From NCBI RefSeq assembly GCF_001707885.1, contig NZ_MASS01000007.1, forward strand, positions 1 to 64,000: a stretch of 64,000 bases of DNA. The letters are read 5' to 3'. Source of the DNA: Desulfosporosinus cupriresistens (GTDB lineage Bacteria > Bacillota > Desulfitobacteriia > Desulfitobacteriales > Desulfitobacteriaceae). A program made the translations under genes and the position numbers. This document shows, piece after piece, positions 41,769 through 50,767 of this stretch; positions within the stretch are counted from its first letter, which is position 1; every line of letters begins with the position of its first letter. A model generated the notes under the pieces. That model was not told the origin of the DNA. It did no database searches and saw nothing but the letters and a program-made list of their open reading frames with translations.

Positions 41769-42230
41769 ATGAGTGTCCAATTAGTTGTATTTGAATTAGA
41801 TAATAAAGAATATGGTATTGATGTTTTAGCTGTTAACGGTATTTTGCGGGCAAGAAAATATAAAGTGCAGAATTTGCCTGGTACAGATAAATCGATAGAA
41901 GGCATGATAAATTTGCGTGGGAATGTGAATTATATTTTCAATCTACGGATTAAGTTTGATTTAATAAACAAGGAAATTTCCAACGAAAGCAAATTTATTA
42001 TGTTAAATGTCAATAAATCAGCTACAGGTTGTCTTGTGGATGAGGTTACAGATATAGTTAAGTTGAAAGATGAAGAGGTGCAGTCAGTGCCAAGTTTTCT
42101 CAGTGTCGGTAATGAAAATTACATCACTGGTATTGGAAAACTTGAAGACCGGATGATTATTATCCTTGATCCCCAAAAAATGTTTGCTCAAGAATATGCT
42201 AATCTTCAGGATGTTGCCGTTAATAATTAA
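41769..42230 (+). CDS. CheW-like chemotaxis coupling protein
   Basis: 153 residues, single CheW domain: VVFELDNKEYGIDVLAVNGI, LPGTDKSIEGMINLRGNVNYIFNLR, VDEVTDIVKL. Couples chemoreceptors to CheA. ATG 41769 follows GGAGG at 41754-41758. It pairs with the soluble PocR chemoreceptor upstream; no cheA is nearby. Confidence 0.9.
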   Translation: MSVQLVVFELDNKEYGIDVLAVNGILRARKYKVQNLPGTDKSIEGMINLRGNVNYIFNLRIKFDLINKEISNESKFIMLNVNKSATGCLVDEVTDIVKLKDEEVQSVPSFLSVGNENYITGIGKLEDRMIIILDPQKMFAQEYANLQDVAVNN

Positions 42231-42248
42231 TAAGTCCGCAGAGTAACG

Positions 42249-42290
42249 ACCGAAACCTCACTCGTATAACGGGTGGGGTTTCGGTGTCTT
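42249..42290 (+). terminator. Terminator after the cheW-like gene
   Basis: ACCGAAACC pairs with GGTTTCGGT, then TGTCTTT. Confidence 0.7.
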
Positions 42291-42343
42291 TGCGATTTGT
42301 TATAATGGTTGTAATATGAGCGGTAAAAGAAAGGATGAATTCA

Positions 42344-43273
42344 ATGCTGAAAGATTGTAAAAATGGGGAACGATTTGAGGGGACTCTTCTAGTTACCGAA
42401 TGGAAAGAGGTCCCCTTTCGACAAAAGCCGGGAGCATACCTCTCATTGATTTGCCAGGATCGTTCTGGGACGATTCAAGGGAAAATGTGGGATTATAAAC
42501 CACAAGTTCTTATGTGGTTAAAAGAACAGGATATCTTCAACGTCAAAGGAGTTGCTTCAGAGTACCGTGGCGCCCTGGATCTGACCATTGAGAGCATCCG
42601 AATGATTCCCAAGGAAGACGTAGATTTAGGTGCTCTTTTGCCGAGTTCGCTCGTCACAGCTGAAGAGTTAGAAAATCGTCTAAAGCTTATCTTGGCTAAG
42701 ATAAGCCATCCTAAGCTTAAAAACCTGTTAGAACAGTTCCTAACCCATCCGGAATGGGGAACGGCCTATCGGCAAGCTCCTGCTGCTATGAAAATTCATC
42801 AGGCCTATCTTCGTGGTCTTTGGGAGCACAGTGTTAGAGTAGCTGAGATCGTGGATGGGATTGCGGGGCATTACCCAGCAATTAATCGCGATTTAGCCTT
42901 GACTGGGGCCCTTTTGCATGACATGGGAAAAATTGGGGAGTACACATACGATAGAGGGATTAAGGTTACAACGGAAGGGCGCCTTCTGGGCCACATTATC
43001 ATAGGCATCGAAATTTTAACGGAAGGGATCGCGCAAATCCCTGATTTCCCACGTGAATTACGATCTAAGTTGGTGCATATTATTACCAGCCATCATGGAA
43101 AATACGAATGGCAGTCTCCTAAACGACCGAAGCTAATGGAAGCGTTGGTGATTCACTATGCGGATGTTATGGATGCTGATCTTTTCCAGTTTGAGCAAGC
43201 AAAAGAGAATCATCCGAATGATGAATGGTCCCCGTATATTCCAAGTATGGAACGCTGTATTTACTTAAAGTAG
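42344..43273 (+). CDS. yhaM: YhaM-family 3'-5' exoribonuclease (OB fold plus HD domain)
   Basis: 309 residues. N-terminal OB-fold nucleic-acid-binding domain (about 5-95, FEGTLLVTEW, GTIQGKMWDY), C-terminal HD phosphohydrolase-type nuclease domain with HQAYLRGLWEHSVRVAEI, LLHDMGKIGEY, LGHIIIG, ITSHHGKYEW and HYADVMDADL. ATG 42344 gives a sensible distance to GAAAGG; the ATG at 42335 abuts it. Confidence 0.88.
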   Translation: MLKDCKNGERFEGTLLVTEWKEVPFRQKPGAYLSLICQDRSGTIQGKMWDYKPQVLMWLKEQDIFNVKGVASEYRGALDLTIESIRMIPKEDVDLGALLPSSLVTAEELENRLKLILAKISHPKLKNLLEQFLTHPEWGTAYRQAPAAMKIHQAYLRGLWEHSVRVAEIVDGIAGHYPAINRDLALTGALLHDMGKIGEYTYDRGIKVTTEGRLLGHIIIGIEILTEGIAQIPDFPRELRSKLVHIITSHHGKYEWQSPKRPKLMEALVIHYADVMDADLFQFEQAKENHPNDEWSPYIPSMERCIYLK

Positions 43274-43315
43274 GAGTCACTACCGTGTTCACACACTCTG
43301 CATTGCTATTTACTT
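43271..43315 (+). repeat. Degenerate end of the MITE-like element
   Basis: The 31 bases beginning GTTCACACACTCTGCATTGC (from about 43285) match 58600-58630 of the 176-bp element with four mismatches, and the preceding AGGAGTCACTA resembles its terminal repeat. The rest of the element is absent. It follows the yhaM stop codon directly. Confidence 0.65.
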
Positions 43316-43329
43316 GACGATGTTGAGCA

Positions 43330-44028
43330 TCAACATTCAGCCATTAATTTATACTCCCAAAAGCGATTGGCTATGAGGCGTAGGCAAAAGGGGTGTTTTG
43401 CCCAGATGTCGGGGTTATCAAGAGATAGCATGAGAGCATAAGCTTGACGGCAAGTAGCTATTAGGGGGTAAGCCTTGGCAATATGAGCCAGAACCGATAG
43501 GATGGCTTCACGCCTTTCAGGGTGAAATAAGTTTTGGATATAGCGGCGACTGTGAGGAGTCAGGCGAAAACGTGTCAAATCAAAAGCCAGGGGGTTTATC
43601 TCATCCAGCGAAAAGCACACTACCCCTAATTCTGGAAGGTCAGCTATGACGTCGGATGTTTGTAAAAATTGCATGAGGTGTTCTTGAATCTCAAACGGCG
43701 GAAATGAGAAGATGCCCGGCGTTGAGGATAATATTCGAATGCGCAGCAGGTTGGCCTGAATCATCTTTTCGTTTTTCATAAAGCGAGGGGAGCGCTGAGT
43801 CATGTACTGAATCAGCGTTGCTAAAACCACGTTTCCTTCGCAGGCTTGCTGTTCCCAATACGGCAATAGGCCCAAAATATCGTCTGCAAGGGGTGGACAG
43901 GGTTGATCAAAGAGTTGGTATTCAATTATCGTACTCAAGGATTCACGAGTTGGGTTCGCAAGTAAGATGCGCCTCAGTTCGGGATGGAATGCTAGTGAAG
44001 TTGATTTTTTATTATCTGTGCGATTCAT
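43330..44028 (-). CDS. Conserved-looking protein of unknown function
   Basis: 232 residues, soluble, helix-rich, no motif I recognise. The ribosome site GGAGGCGCC is well placed before the ATG and coding appears normal through to TAA, so the gene is real. Notable segments: LRRILLANPTRESLSTIIEYQ, ILGLLPYWEQQACEGNVVLATLIQYMTQRSPRFM and YALMLSLDNPDIWAKHPF, suggesting an alpha-alpha repeat or HEAT-like fold. It is convergent with yhaM and downstream of the cbi operon on the same strand. Confidence 0.65.
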   Translation of the reverse strand: MNRTDNKKSTSLAFHPELRRILLANPTRESLSTIIEYQLFDQPCPPLADDILGLLPYWEQQACEGNVVLATLIQYMTQRSPRFMKNEKMIQANLLRIRILSSTPGIFSFPPFEIQEHLMQFLQTSDVIADLPELGVVCFSLDEINPLAFDLTRFRLTPHSRRYIQNLFHPERREAILSVLAHIAKAYPLIATCRQAYALMLSLDNPDIWAKHPFCLRLIANRFWEYKLMAEC

Positions 44029-44127
44029 CGAAGGCGCCTCCTCCGCAGATTAAATAGTAAAGCATATTGAGTTGTAGTTTATGTTATTTGCTGCGTTCTA
44101 TCCTTAAGAATGCCCTCTTTCGATAAT

Positions 44128-44163
44128 AAATAAAAAAGAAAGGACAGCTTTATCGGCTGTCCT
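44128..44163 (-). terminator. Terminator of the cbiMNQO operon
   Basis: On the minus strand AGGACAGCC pairs with GCTGTCCT, followed by TTCTTTTTTATTT. Confidence 0.88.
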
Positions 44164-44193
44164 AGGGAGCGGTTTCTATAGTTTAAACTTGTT

Positions 44194-45054
44194 TTATGCA
44201 CTTTGCTGATCGCTCTTTGGCGGAATCTTGAGAAGTAGATCTTCTTTTGTTTTAGGCAAAGGAGTAGATGGAGGCAACCAGCCCTTTTTCACCAACTCGC
44301 TATGCATTTCAATCAGCCAAGGAAGTGCCAAATCAGCACGTTGAATAAGGTCTGATTGCAGGAAAAGTTCGCTCGGTTCTCCATGGCCGATGATCTCGCC
44401 ACTGCACATAATAGCTATCCGGTCTGAAAACGAATAGGCTAAATCGACATCATGAGTGGAAATGATAATTGTCTTACCGCTGTCCCGCAATTTTTTCAGA
44501 AGCTGCATAAACTCGAGAGCATGACGAGGGTCCAGTCCCGCTGTTGGTTCATCAAATATAATTACCTCTGGTTCCATTGCTAGAACGCCGGCGATAGAAA
44601 CACGCTTTTTCTGTCCGTAACTTAATAAGTGAGTGGGCTTGTCGACAAGGTCTGTGGTTTCTGTATCGATCAAAGCTTGTTTAACTCTAGCTGCCACTAT
44701 TTCTTCGGAAAGTCCAAGATTGAGAGGGCCAAACGAGATATCTTGATAAACACTAGCCGAAAATAGCTGACTGTCTGGATCTTGAAAGACAATTCCCACT
44801 TTTTTGCGTAATTCTATCAAAGCCTTGTTGGAATACGTAATATCTCGTCCCTGGTACTTTATACAGCCTGAATTTGGACGATAGATTCCATTAAACTGCA
44901 TAAATAAAGTGGATTTTCCGGCACCGTTTGATCCCAGAATGGCAAGCCTTTCTCCTTTTTCAACTTGCAAACACACTTTGCGTAATGCATTCGTACCATC
45001 AGGATAAGAATATTTTAAATCTACGGCTTCAAGTATAACTTCTGGCAAATTCAT
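44194..45054 (-). CDS. cbiO: CbiO: energy-coupling ATPase of the cobalt transporter
   Basis: 286 residues. Walker A GSNGAGKST, Q-loop FQDPDSQLFSASVYQDISFGP typical of ECF-type CbiO/EcfA, signature LSYGQKKRVSIAGVL, Walker B IIFDEPTAGLDPRH. Overlaps cbiQ by 4 bases. Powers cobalt import. Confidence 0.94.
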   Translation of the reverse strand: MNLPEVILEAVDLKYSYPDGTNALRKVCLQVEKGERLAILGSNGAGKSTLFMQFNGIYRPNSGCIKYQGRDITYSNKALIELRKKVGIVFQDPDSQLFSASVYQDISFGPLNLGLSEEIVAARVKQALIDTETTDLVDKPTHLLSYGQKKRVSIAGVLAMEPEVIIFDEPTAGLDPRHALEFMQLLKKLRDSGKTIIISTHDVDLAYSFSDRIAIMCSGEIIGHGEPSELFLQSDLIQRADLALPWLIEMHSELVKKGWLPPSTPLPKTKEDLLLKIPPKSDQQSA

Positions 45055-45824
45055 GACCTCCCAAGCAAATTCAACAAGATCAAAGGAAGTTCAAACACAA
45101 TGATAAGAATGTAATTTCTGAAGCTAATAGGATACTTCTTAGTTAGGACTTTAATTTCTCCCGTGTAACATCGTGCTGCCATAGCATTGTAGAGTTCTTG
45201 AGATTTCACAAAAACTTTCCCCAGAAGCGAAGTAAAAAGGCGACTGAGAGAGCGATAAGAACTTTTCATGGACACGTAACCTAAACGGGAAGACTGGGCG
45301 CGTCGAATGGTGGTGGCTGTTTCCATAAAGACAAAGATAAAACGATAAATGAGCACCATTAATTCAGTAATGATTACGGGGACTTTCATTTTATGAAGTA
45401 CGGTAATTATCTCAGTTATAGGAGTAGTAAGGGCTAGAAAGTATAGACAAGAAACAGCTCCTAATGATTTCAGAAACAGATGAATCGCGGTGATTAAATC
45501 CGGATAATGGATCCCAATGGTTAGTCCCTTAATGGTTTGAGCAAGCCAGAATCCTGAAGGATTGGTTGAGATTGAAAAAGCAATCGTTAAAACGCTAATA
45601 AAGAGAAAGGAAAGAGGAACGAACATTAGGTTAAGAAAAACCCGGATTGGGATACCAGCTCTAATGATTATCCCTCCAGCCATGAAGGCTAAGACGATAA
45701 GAGGGGTGATCACTGTCGTAGAGGTTAGACAGACTAGCATAGTGCTCATTGCAAAAAGAGATTTTTCGACGGGGTGAACCGTTTTTAAATTATTGCTATA
45801 AGCGTAACAATCAATGTTGATCAT
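45051..45824 (-). CDS. cbiQ: CbiQ: transmembrane component of the cobalt transporter
   Basis: 257 residues, about 5-6 helices, EcfT/CbiQ family: VHPVEKSLFAMSTML at the start, the coupling helices with RRAQSSRLGY and LFTSLLGKVFVKSQELYNAMAARCYTG (the two Ala-Arg-like ECF coupling motifs). Overlaps neighbours by 4 bases on each side. Confidence 0.92.
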   Translation of the reverse strand: MINIDCYAYSNNLKTVHPVEKSLFAMSTMLVCLTSTTVITPLIVLAFMAGGIIIRAGIPIRVFLNLMFVPLSFLFISVLTIAFSISTNPSGFWLAQTIKGLTIGIHYPDLITAIHLFLKSLGAVSCLYFLALTTPITEIITVLHKMKVPVIITELMVLIYRFIFVFMETATTIRRAQSSRLGYVSMKSSYRSLSRLFTSLLGKVFVKSQELYNAMAARCYTGEIKVLTKKYPISFRNYILIIVFELPLILLNLLGRS

Positions 45825-46117
45825 GTCTGATCCTTCTTGCTCGCAGTGGATTTTCCTTTAGAATAGCCCAAGTAATAAAAGACGAACCCGCTTCCTATGG
45901 CAGCCTGCAAGGCAAACAAGAAAGATTCAACTTCTCCGCTTGGTGGTTGCCATAAAGGTTTAAACCAAGGTTTATAATTGGCATCGAGTGAGCTGATCGT
46001 TTTTTCTGCCTGATCATCTGCTCCAGCAAATTGGGCACCGCGTGTCATAAAAAGTGGAGCAAAGGCTAGGACTGCTACTATTACCAGTAACAGTCCATTC
46101 TTGGCGATTGGTTTCAT
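45821..46117 (-). CDS. cbiN: CbiN: small membrane subunit of the cobalt transporter
   Basis: 98 residues with two membrane helices, an extracytoplasmic segment between them ([23 protein letters not shown]) and [21 protein letters not shown] at the end, as in CbiN. Overlaps cbiM and cbiQ by 4 bases. Confidence 0.92.
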   Translation of the reverse strand: MKPIAKNGLLLVIVAVLAFAPLFMTRGAQFAGADDQAEKTISSLDANYKPWFKPLWQPPSGEVESFLFALQAAIGSGFVFYYLGYSKGKSTASKKDQT

Positions 46118-46932
46118 GCTTTCACCCCCCGTTTTCTGGTGGGCAATTCTTTTCCCGTAAATACAGCCAAAATTTGCAATTCTTTTTGACTATAAGAACT
46201 AAGGATATTAATCACCAATACTGTAAGGATACCTTCACTTATAGCTAAAGGTATCTGAGTAAAGGCAAAAATACTCATGAATTTTAGTACGGAAGCCATT
46301 ACTCCGCCCGAAGCCGCAGGAAAAGCAAGCCCTAACTGGAAAGAGGTCGTTACGTAGGTCATTAAATCGCCTAGGGTAGCCGATAGAAAAACAGATAGCC
46401 ACAGGGGAGCTCCAAGTTTCTTAGTAACCTTATAGATACCATAAGAGACAAACGGTCCAACAATCCCCATGGAAAACGTGTTTGCTCCTAGAGTTGTTAT
46501 CCCGCCATGAGCAAGTAGAAGCGCCTGAAAGATTAAGACAATCATACCCAATACCGTCATGGCAGTAGGTCCGAACAGAATTGTACCCAAACCTACTCCT
46601 GTCGGGTGTGAAGAGCTACCGGTTACTGAGGGGATTTTCAAAGCTGACAAAACGAAAGCAAACGCGCCGGCCATACCGAGCAACATCTTCAAACTAGGGT
46701 GGAGGGTCACTGTTTTCTTAATTGATCTCACCCCGGCAATAACAAACGGGATCATAACTATCCACCAGAAGGCTGCCCAATTATACGGCAAAAACCCTTC
46801 CATAATATGCATAGCATAGGTATTATCTGGGAATGCTATGTATATAGTAAGAATGCAAGCTACGAATAGAACGATATTTTTGAACTTATGGAGATTCAAA
46901 TCAACAACTCCTTTGCCAAAGTTAAGCCTCAT
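46114..46932 (-). CDS. cbiM: CbiM: substrate-binding subunit of the cobalt transporter
   Basis: 272 residues. Signal-peptide-like N-terminus (about 1-40) ending [11 protein letters not shown], where cleavage before the Met-His would expose the metal-binding N-terminus typical of CbiM. Later motifs: [37 protein letters not shown] and [16 protein letters not shown] lies 11 bases before ATG 46932; an internal TTG at 46899 with AAAGGAG is an alternative start. First gene behind the second cobalamin riboswitch. Confidence 0.93.
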   Translation of the reverse strand: MRLNFGKGVVDLNLHKFKNIVLFVACILTIYIAFPDNTYAMHIMEGFLPYNWAAFWWIVMIPFVIAGVRSIKKTVTLHPSLKMLLGMAGAFAFVLSALKIPSVTGSSSHPTGVGLGTILFGPTAMTVLGMIVLIFQALLLAHGGITTLGANTFSMGIVGPFVSYGIYKVTKKLGAPLWLSVFLSATLGDLMTYVTTSFQLGLAFPAASGGVMASVLKFMSIFAFTQIPLAISEGILTVLVINILSSYSQKELQILAVFTGKELPTRKRGVKA

Positions 46933-46975
46933 TATAACGATAGCCTCCTTTCCCAGCTGAAAAAGAGAAACAATA

Positions 46976-47003
46976 AACCTCCTGCACCCAAAAGCAGGAG
47001 GTT
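46976..47003 (-). terminator. Riboswitch-linked hairpin before cbiM
   Basis: On the minus strand AACCTCCTGC pairs with GCAGGAGGTT around an 8-base loop, followed by TATTGTTTCTCTTTTT. Likely the expression-platform terminator of the cobalamin riboswitch; its T-run is interrupted. Confidence 0.7.
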
Positions 47004-47068
47004 ATAAATATGTCTATAACATAAATACCCATACCTTCTCATCCATCGTGAGTGCTAAAGGTGAATTT

Positions 47069-47241
47069 CAAATGAGCAGGTTTCCTGGCTTAGGTTCATC
47101 ATAGCCTTACGTCTTCCCGGACAAATCCAGTGACATATTGTAAGGCTACTCCTTATTACAGTGGCGGGACCGCGTCAGAATTAAACTGACTTCCCTTTTA
47201 AACACTTTCTTCAAAGTAAGAAGGAAAGTGTACTCATTTTT
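47069..47241 (-). promoter_or_regulatory. Cobalamin riboswitch of the cbiMNQO operon
   Basis: On the minus strand: AAATGAG (P1) at about 47235, AAAAGGGAAG, TCTGACGCGG, CCCGCCACTGTAA, and the B12-box with AAGCCAGGAAACCTGCTCATTT closing P1. B12 should turn off cobalt import. Confidence 0.95.
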
Positions 47242-47264
47242 GTATTATTCAATTACTTTTTTTA

Positions 47265-47293
47265 AGACTAGCATAGATAAAATTGTCTGTCAA
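47265..47293 (-). promoter_or_regulatory. Promoter of the cbi operon
   Basis: On the minus strand TTGACA (complement of 47288-47293), 17-base spacer, TAGTCT (complement of 47265-47270). Confidence 0.75.
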
Positions 47294-47324
47294 TGATTTG
47301 TTAGGCACTAGCAGATTTTGTCGT

Positions 47325-47768
47325 TCAAGAATGAATCCTTTGACAATTATGACAATATCCATATATTTCCAAATTGTGTCCGGTAACCTCGAAATCCAGT
47401 TTCTTTTTTAAGGTCTGTTGGAGTTCTCCTATTGGGCACTCTTCCAGAGAAATCAACTTGTGACAACCGACGCAGAAAAGATGGTGTTTGTGTTCATGCT
47501 GATTTAGCTCATACCGCACTTTACCATCGTCCACCCTATTTGATTTAATAACCAGGTTTTTAGACGTAAACGTGTCAAGAGTCCTATAGACAGTAGACAG
47601 ATTTATCGAAGCTGTCTTCTCCCGTAGCAATATAAACAGTTGTTCTGCCGTCACTGGAGATTCAGACTGTTCAAGTAGTTCTAGAATGGCGAACCTGTGC
47701 CTAGTGCTTTTAACACCTTCTCTTTTAAGGACTTCCTTATATTTAAGGTTTTGTTCCAACAAGATCAT
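47325..47768 (-). CDS. zur: Fur-family metalloregulator, probably Zur
   Basis: 147 residues. Fur fold: RFAILELLEQSESPVTAEQLF and INLSTVYRTLDTF (recognition helix), then the dimer domain with HEHKHHLFCVGCHKL and the structural zinc CX2C pairs CVGC and CHNC. Its divergent position next to znuACB argues for zinc-responsive Zur; PerR or Fur cannot be excluded from sequence alone. Confidence 0.82.
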   Translation of the reverse strand: MILLEQNLKYKEVLKREGVKSTRHRFAILELLEQSESPVTAEQLFILLREKTASINLSTVYRTLDTFTSKNLVIKSNRVDDGKVRYELNQHEHKHHLFCVGCHKLISLEECPIGELQQTLKKKLDFEVTGHNLEIYGYCHNCQRIHS

Positions 47769-47930
47769 CCCTTTAATTTTAATAGTTCTCTACAATCACT
47801 ATGTTCATTCTAATCCTTTTAAATTTTTTAGCAACATTTCGCGCCTTAAAACTTGTCGAACGTTGGGTATTTAGTGTGTTACAACCACGACATAAATTTG
47901 AAATTCAATGATTAAGAAGGAAAGTAATGG

Positions 47931-47996
47931 TTTACAATTATGAGTGAAAGAGTATAATGTGTAGAGGAGATGCAAATGGGTTGCATTTGCAAATGC
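47931..47996 (+). promoter_or_regulatory. znu promoter with downstream Zur-like palindrome
   Basis: TTTACA (47931-47936), 16-base spacer, TATAAT (47953-47958). Downstream is the perfect palindrome GCATTTGCAAATGC (47983-47996), preceded by a further TGCAAAT half (47971-47977). It lies just before znuA and after the likely start of transcription, a plausible repressor site. Confidence 0.65.
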
Positions 47997-48016
47997 GAAA
48001 GAGGGTATATTGATCA

Positions 48017-48955
48017 ATGCATTCAAAGTTCATTAAATTTCTAAGCCTAATTCTATTAAGCTTGTTAGTCCTAAGTGGGTGTGGACCTAACAACGAGTCA
48101 AAGACGACTGTTAGTCAAACCACAGGTTCAAGTCCAGTTATCAACACCAGTGAAAAACCAATAACAATCGCTGCTTCATTCTATCCGATGTACATTTTTG
48201 CTTTAAACGTTACCAAGGATATGCCCAATGTAAAGGTTATCGATATGACCCAGCCGACGACAGGCTGCCTTCATGATTATGTAGTGACACCTGACGATAT
48301 GAAGAATCTCGAGGGAGCACAATTCTTGATTACCAACGGAGCCGGAATGGAATCCTTCATGGATAAAGTTACGAGTCAAATGCCGAATTTGCAAATAGTT
48401 GATTCCAGTAAAGGAATTCAGCTTATTAAAGGTGAAGGTGATGAAGGAGACAATCCTCATCTATGGGTGAGTATCACTAATGCCATTACCCAGGTGGGTA
48501 ATATTGGAGAGCAACTCTCTGCGTTGGACCCTACTAATGCTGCTAAATATAAAGAAAACACTAATGCCTACATTAAAAAGCTCGAAGTGGAAAGAGACAA
48601 AATGCACCAAACATTAGACAGTGTGAAAAACCGGGATATCGTTACCTTCCATGAGGCCTTCCCCTATTTCGCACAGGAATTTAATTTGAACATAGCGGGA
48701 GTCATTGAACGTGAACCGGGTTCGGAACCTAGTGCCAAAGAATTGGCAGAAACAATCGACGAAGTAAAAAGCCTGAATGTAAAAGCTCTCTTTGCTGAAC
48801 CGCAATATCCCACTAAAGCGGCAGATACAATCGCGAAAGAGACTGGTGCTAAAGTTTATACGCTGGACCCAATCGTAACGGGACCTATGGACGCTGATGC
48901 CTATATCAATATTATGGATAGCAATCTAAAAACATTACAAGAGGCCTTAAAATGA
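48017..48955 (+). CDS. znuA: ZnuA/AdcA-type zinc-binding lipoprotein
   Basis: 312 residues. Lipoprotein signal with lipobox VLSGC (Cys at about 22), then a cluster A-I metal-binding fold. Candidate ligands: His in TGCLHDYVVTPDD, His in NPHLWVS, His in TFHEAFPYFAQ, and Glu/Asp in AEPQYPTKAA. ATGA overlap with the ATPase gene. Binds Zn (or Mn) outside the cell. Confidence 0.9.
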   Translation: MHSKFIKFLSLILLSLLVLSGCGPNNESKTTVSQTTGSSPVINTSEKPITIAASFYPMYIFALNVTKDMPNVKVIDMTQPTTGCLHDYVVTPDDMKNLEGAQFLITNGAGMESFMDKVTSQMPNLQIVDSSKGIQLIKGEGDEGDNPHLWVSITNAITQVGNIGEQLSALDPTNAAKYKENTNAYIKKLEVERDKMHQTLDSVKNRDIVTFHEAFPYFAQEFNLNIAGVIEREPGSEPSAKELAETIDEVKSLNVKALFAEPQYPTKAADTIAKETGAKVYTLDPIVTGPMDADAYINIMDSNLKTLQEALK

Positions 48956-49770
48956 AACATCACAATTGTGCACAAAGTTGTCAAGGTTCCTGCGAATGTG
49001 GTTTGTGTTGTACCAAAATAAAAAGTTTTGGTGTTACACGAAGCGGAACAGAAATATTAAGAGATGTCAATCTCCACATACACTGTGGAGATTTGACAGC
49101 GATTATCGGGCCCAACGGCGCAGGGAAAAGCACTTTGCTTAAAGCTATTCTGGGAGATATTCCGCACACTGGAGAACTCCAATTTCTTGATGCCAAAGAC
49201 GAAGGAACAATTCGACCGTCCATGGGTTATGTTCCGCAAAAGCTTGATCTGGACTCTAGTTCTCCGACAAGCGTACTTGATTTATTTGCCGCAGCTCATA
49301 CAAAAATACCTATTTGGTTTACTTACCCCAAAAAGATACGTGAACGTGTTCGCGAAAGTCTTGCAAGAACTCAGGGAGAACATTTAATCAATAAACGATT
49401 AGGAGCTTTATCAGGAGGGGAGTTACAAAGAGTTTTGTTAGCACTTTCCCTCGATCCAATTCCTCACATCTTACTGCTGGATGAACCCGTATCCGGTATT
49501 GACCAAAGGGGTTTAGAGTTATTCTATAAAACAGTTTCTACACTTAGAGAAAACTACGATCTATCAATTATCTTGGTCTCGCATGATCTGAATTTAGTAG
49601 CGGAATATGCTGATCGTGTAGCATTTGTGAATAATAAAACGATTGAGTGTGTGGGAACTCCGCAAGAGGTATTTAGTAATGAAAAAGTAATTCAAACGTT
49701 TGGCCTAGATTGGTCAAAACGTAATTTAAACGATGAGAAGGATAGGGTAGCTAATGCACTTTTGGTATAG
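48952..49770 (+). CDS. znuC: ZnuC-type zinc ABC transporter ATPase with Cys-rich N-terminus
   Basis: 272 residues. Walker A GPNGAGKST, signature LSGGELQRVLLALS, Walker B ILLLDEPVSGID, H-loop SHDLNLVAEYAD. Before the ABC domain are about 20 residues with six cysteines and two histidines (MKHHNCAQSCQGSCECGLCC), a possible metal-sensing segment. Overlaps znuA by 4 bases and znuB by 17. Confidence 0.92.
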   Translation: MKHHNCAQSCQGSCECGLCCTKIKSFGVTRSGTEILRDVNLHIHCGDLTAIIGPNGAGKSTLLKAILGDIPHTGELQFLDAKDEGTIRPSMGYVPQKLDLDSSSPTSVLDLFAAAHTKIPIWFTYPKKIRERVRESLARTQGEHLINKRLGALSGGELQRVLLALSLDPIPHILLLDEPVSGIDQRGLELFYKTVSTLRENYDLSIILVSHDLNLVAEYADRVAFVNNKTIECVGTPQEVFSNEKVIQTFGLDWSKRNLNDEKDRVANALLV

Positions 49771-50611
49771 TTTGGTCGACTTATTGCTGCCTTTCGGATG
49801 GTTACAGCATGCTTTTATGAAGAATGCGCTGTTGGGCGTTTTATTAGTAACGCCAATTTTTGGATTGTTAGGTACAATGATCGTCAATAATAAAATGGCT
49901 TTCTTTTCTGATTCGTTGGGACATTCTGCATTAACGGGTATTGCCATTGGTGTTATTGTGGGTAAAATATTTCCCCTATTAGGCATAAAACCTATTTGGT
50001 CAATGCTTTGCTTTTCAGTATTGATTACGATCGCAATTCTAATTGTCAAAGAAGCAAACACAGCTTCTACTGATACGATCATCGGTGTGTTTTCGTCCAC
50101 GGCTATGGCGCTTGGGATAGTGTTACTTTCGCGCAATGGAGGATTTACAAAATACTCCGCTTATCTAATTGGTGATTTGTTGAGTATTAGTTCATCCGAT
50201 TTGTTGACCCTCGGAATCGTGTTTGTTGTTGTTATTGTTCTATGGGCCGTTATTTTTAATAAACTTCTTATGGCCAGTATGAATCAATCTCTAGCAAGCA
50301 GCAGAGGAATTAATGTTCGACTTTATGAATACCTATTCGCTATGATTATGGCAGTTATCGTAACCATTTCGATTCAATGGGTGGGGATACTTATTATTAG
50401 TTCACTCCTGATTTTACCAGCCGCTTCTTCTCGGAATATAGCTAAAAACATAAGGCAATATCACGTATACTCTGTTTTGATTGCCCTTATTTCAGGAGTA
50501 TCCGGATTGATCCTATCTTATTTTTGGGGGACTGCTACTGGGGCAACTATTGTTCTGATATCATCAGCATTTTTTGCGGTTACCTTTATTATGAAATTAA
50601 GACTTGGGTGA
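49754..50611 (+). CDS. znuB: ZnuB-type zinc ABC transporter permease
   Basis: 285 residues, about 8-9 helices, ABC-3 family: FFSDSLGHSALTGIAIG, SSTAMALGIVLLSR, LIGDLLSISSSDLL, SIQWVGILIISSLLILPAASSR. ATG 49754 lies within the end of znuC. Confidence 0.92.
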   Translation: MHFWYSLVDLLLPFGWLQHAFMKNALLGVLLVTPIFGLLGTMIVNNKMAFFSDSLGHSALTGIAIGVIVGKIFPLLGIKPIWSMLCFSVLITIAILIVKEANTASTDTIIGVFSSTAMALGIVLLSRNGGFTKYSAYLIGDLLSISSSDLLTLGIVFVVVIVLWAVIFNKLLMASMNQSLASSRGINVRLYEYLFAMIMAVIVTISIQWVGILIISSLLILPAASSRNIAKNIRQYHVYSVLIALISGVSGLILSYFWGTATGATIVLISSAFFAVTFIMKLRLG

Positions 50612-50649
50612 AGTCTAGTTGGATATAATTCACGTTGTATAGATATGAT

Positions 50650-50698
50650 TAGACCACGGAGGTTGCCCTTAGTAGGCTCAACTGCGTGGTCTTTTTTA
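50650..50698 (+). terminator. Terminator of the znu operon
   Basis: GACCACG (50652-50658) pairs with CGTGGTC (50685-50691), with inner GGTTG/CAAC pairs, followed by six T. Confidence 0.9.
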
Positions 50699-50767
50699 GT
50701 ATAAAACAACAATTATGATATAATTATTAAAGTCTAGTAGCTGTTATAGTTATAGGAGTTGACCAAC

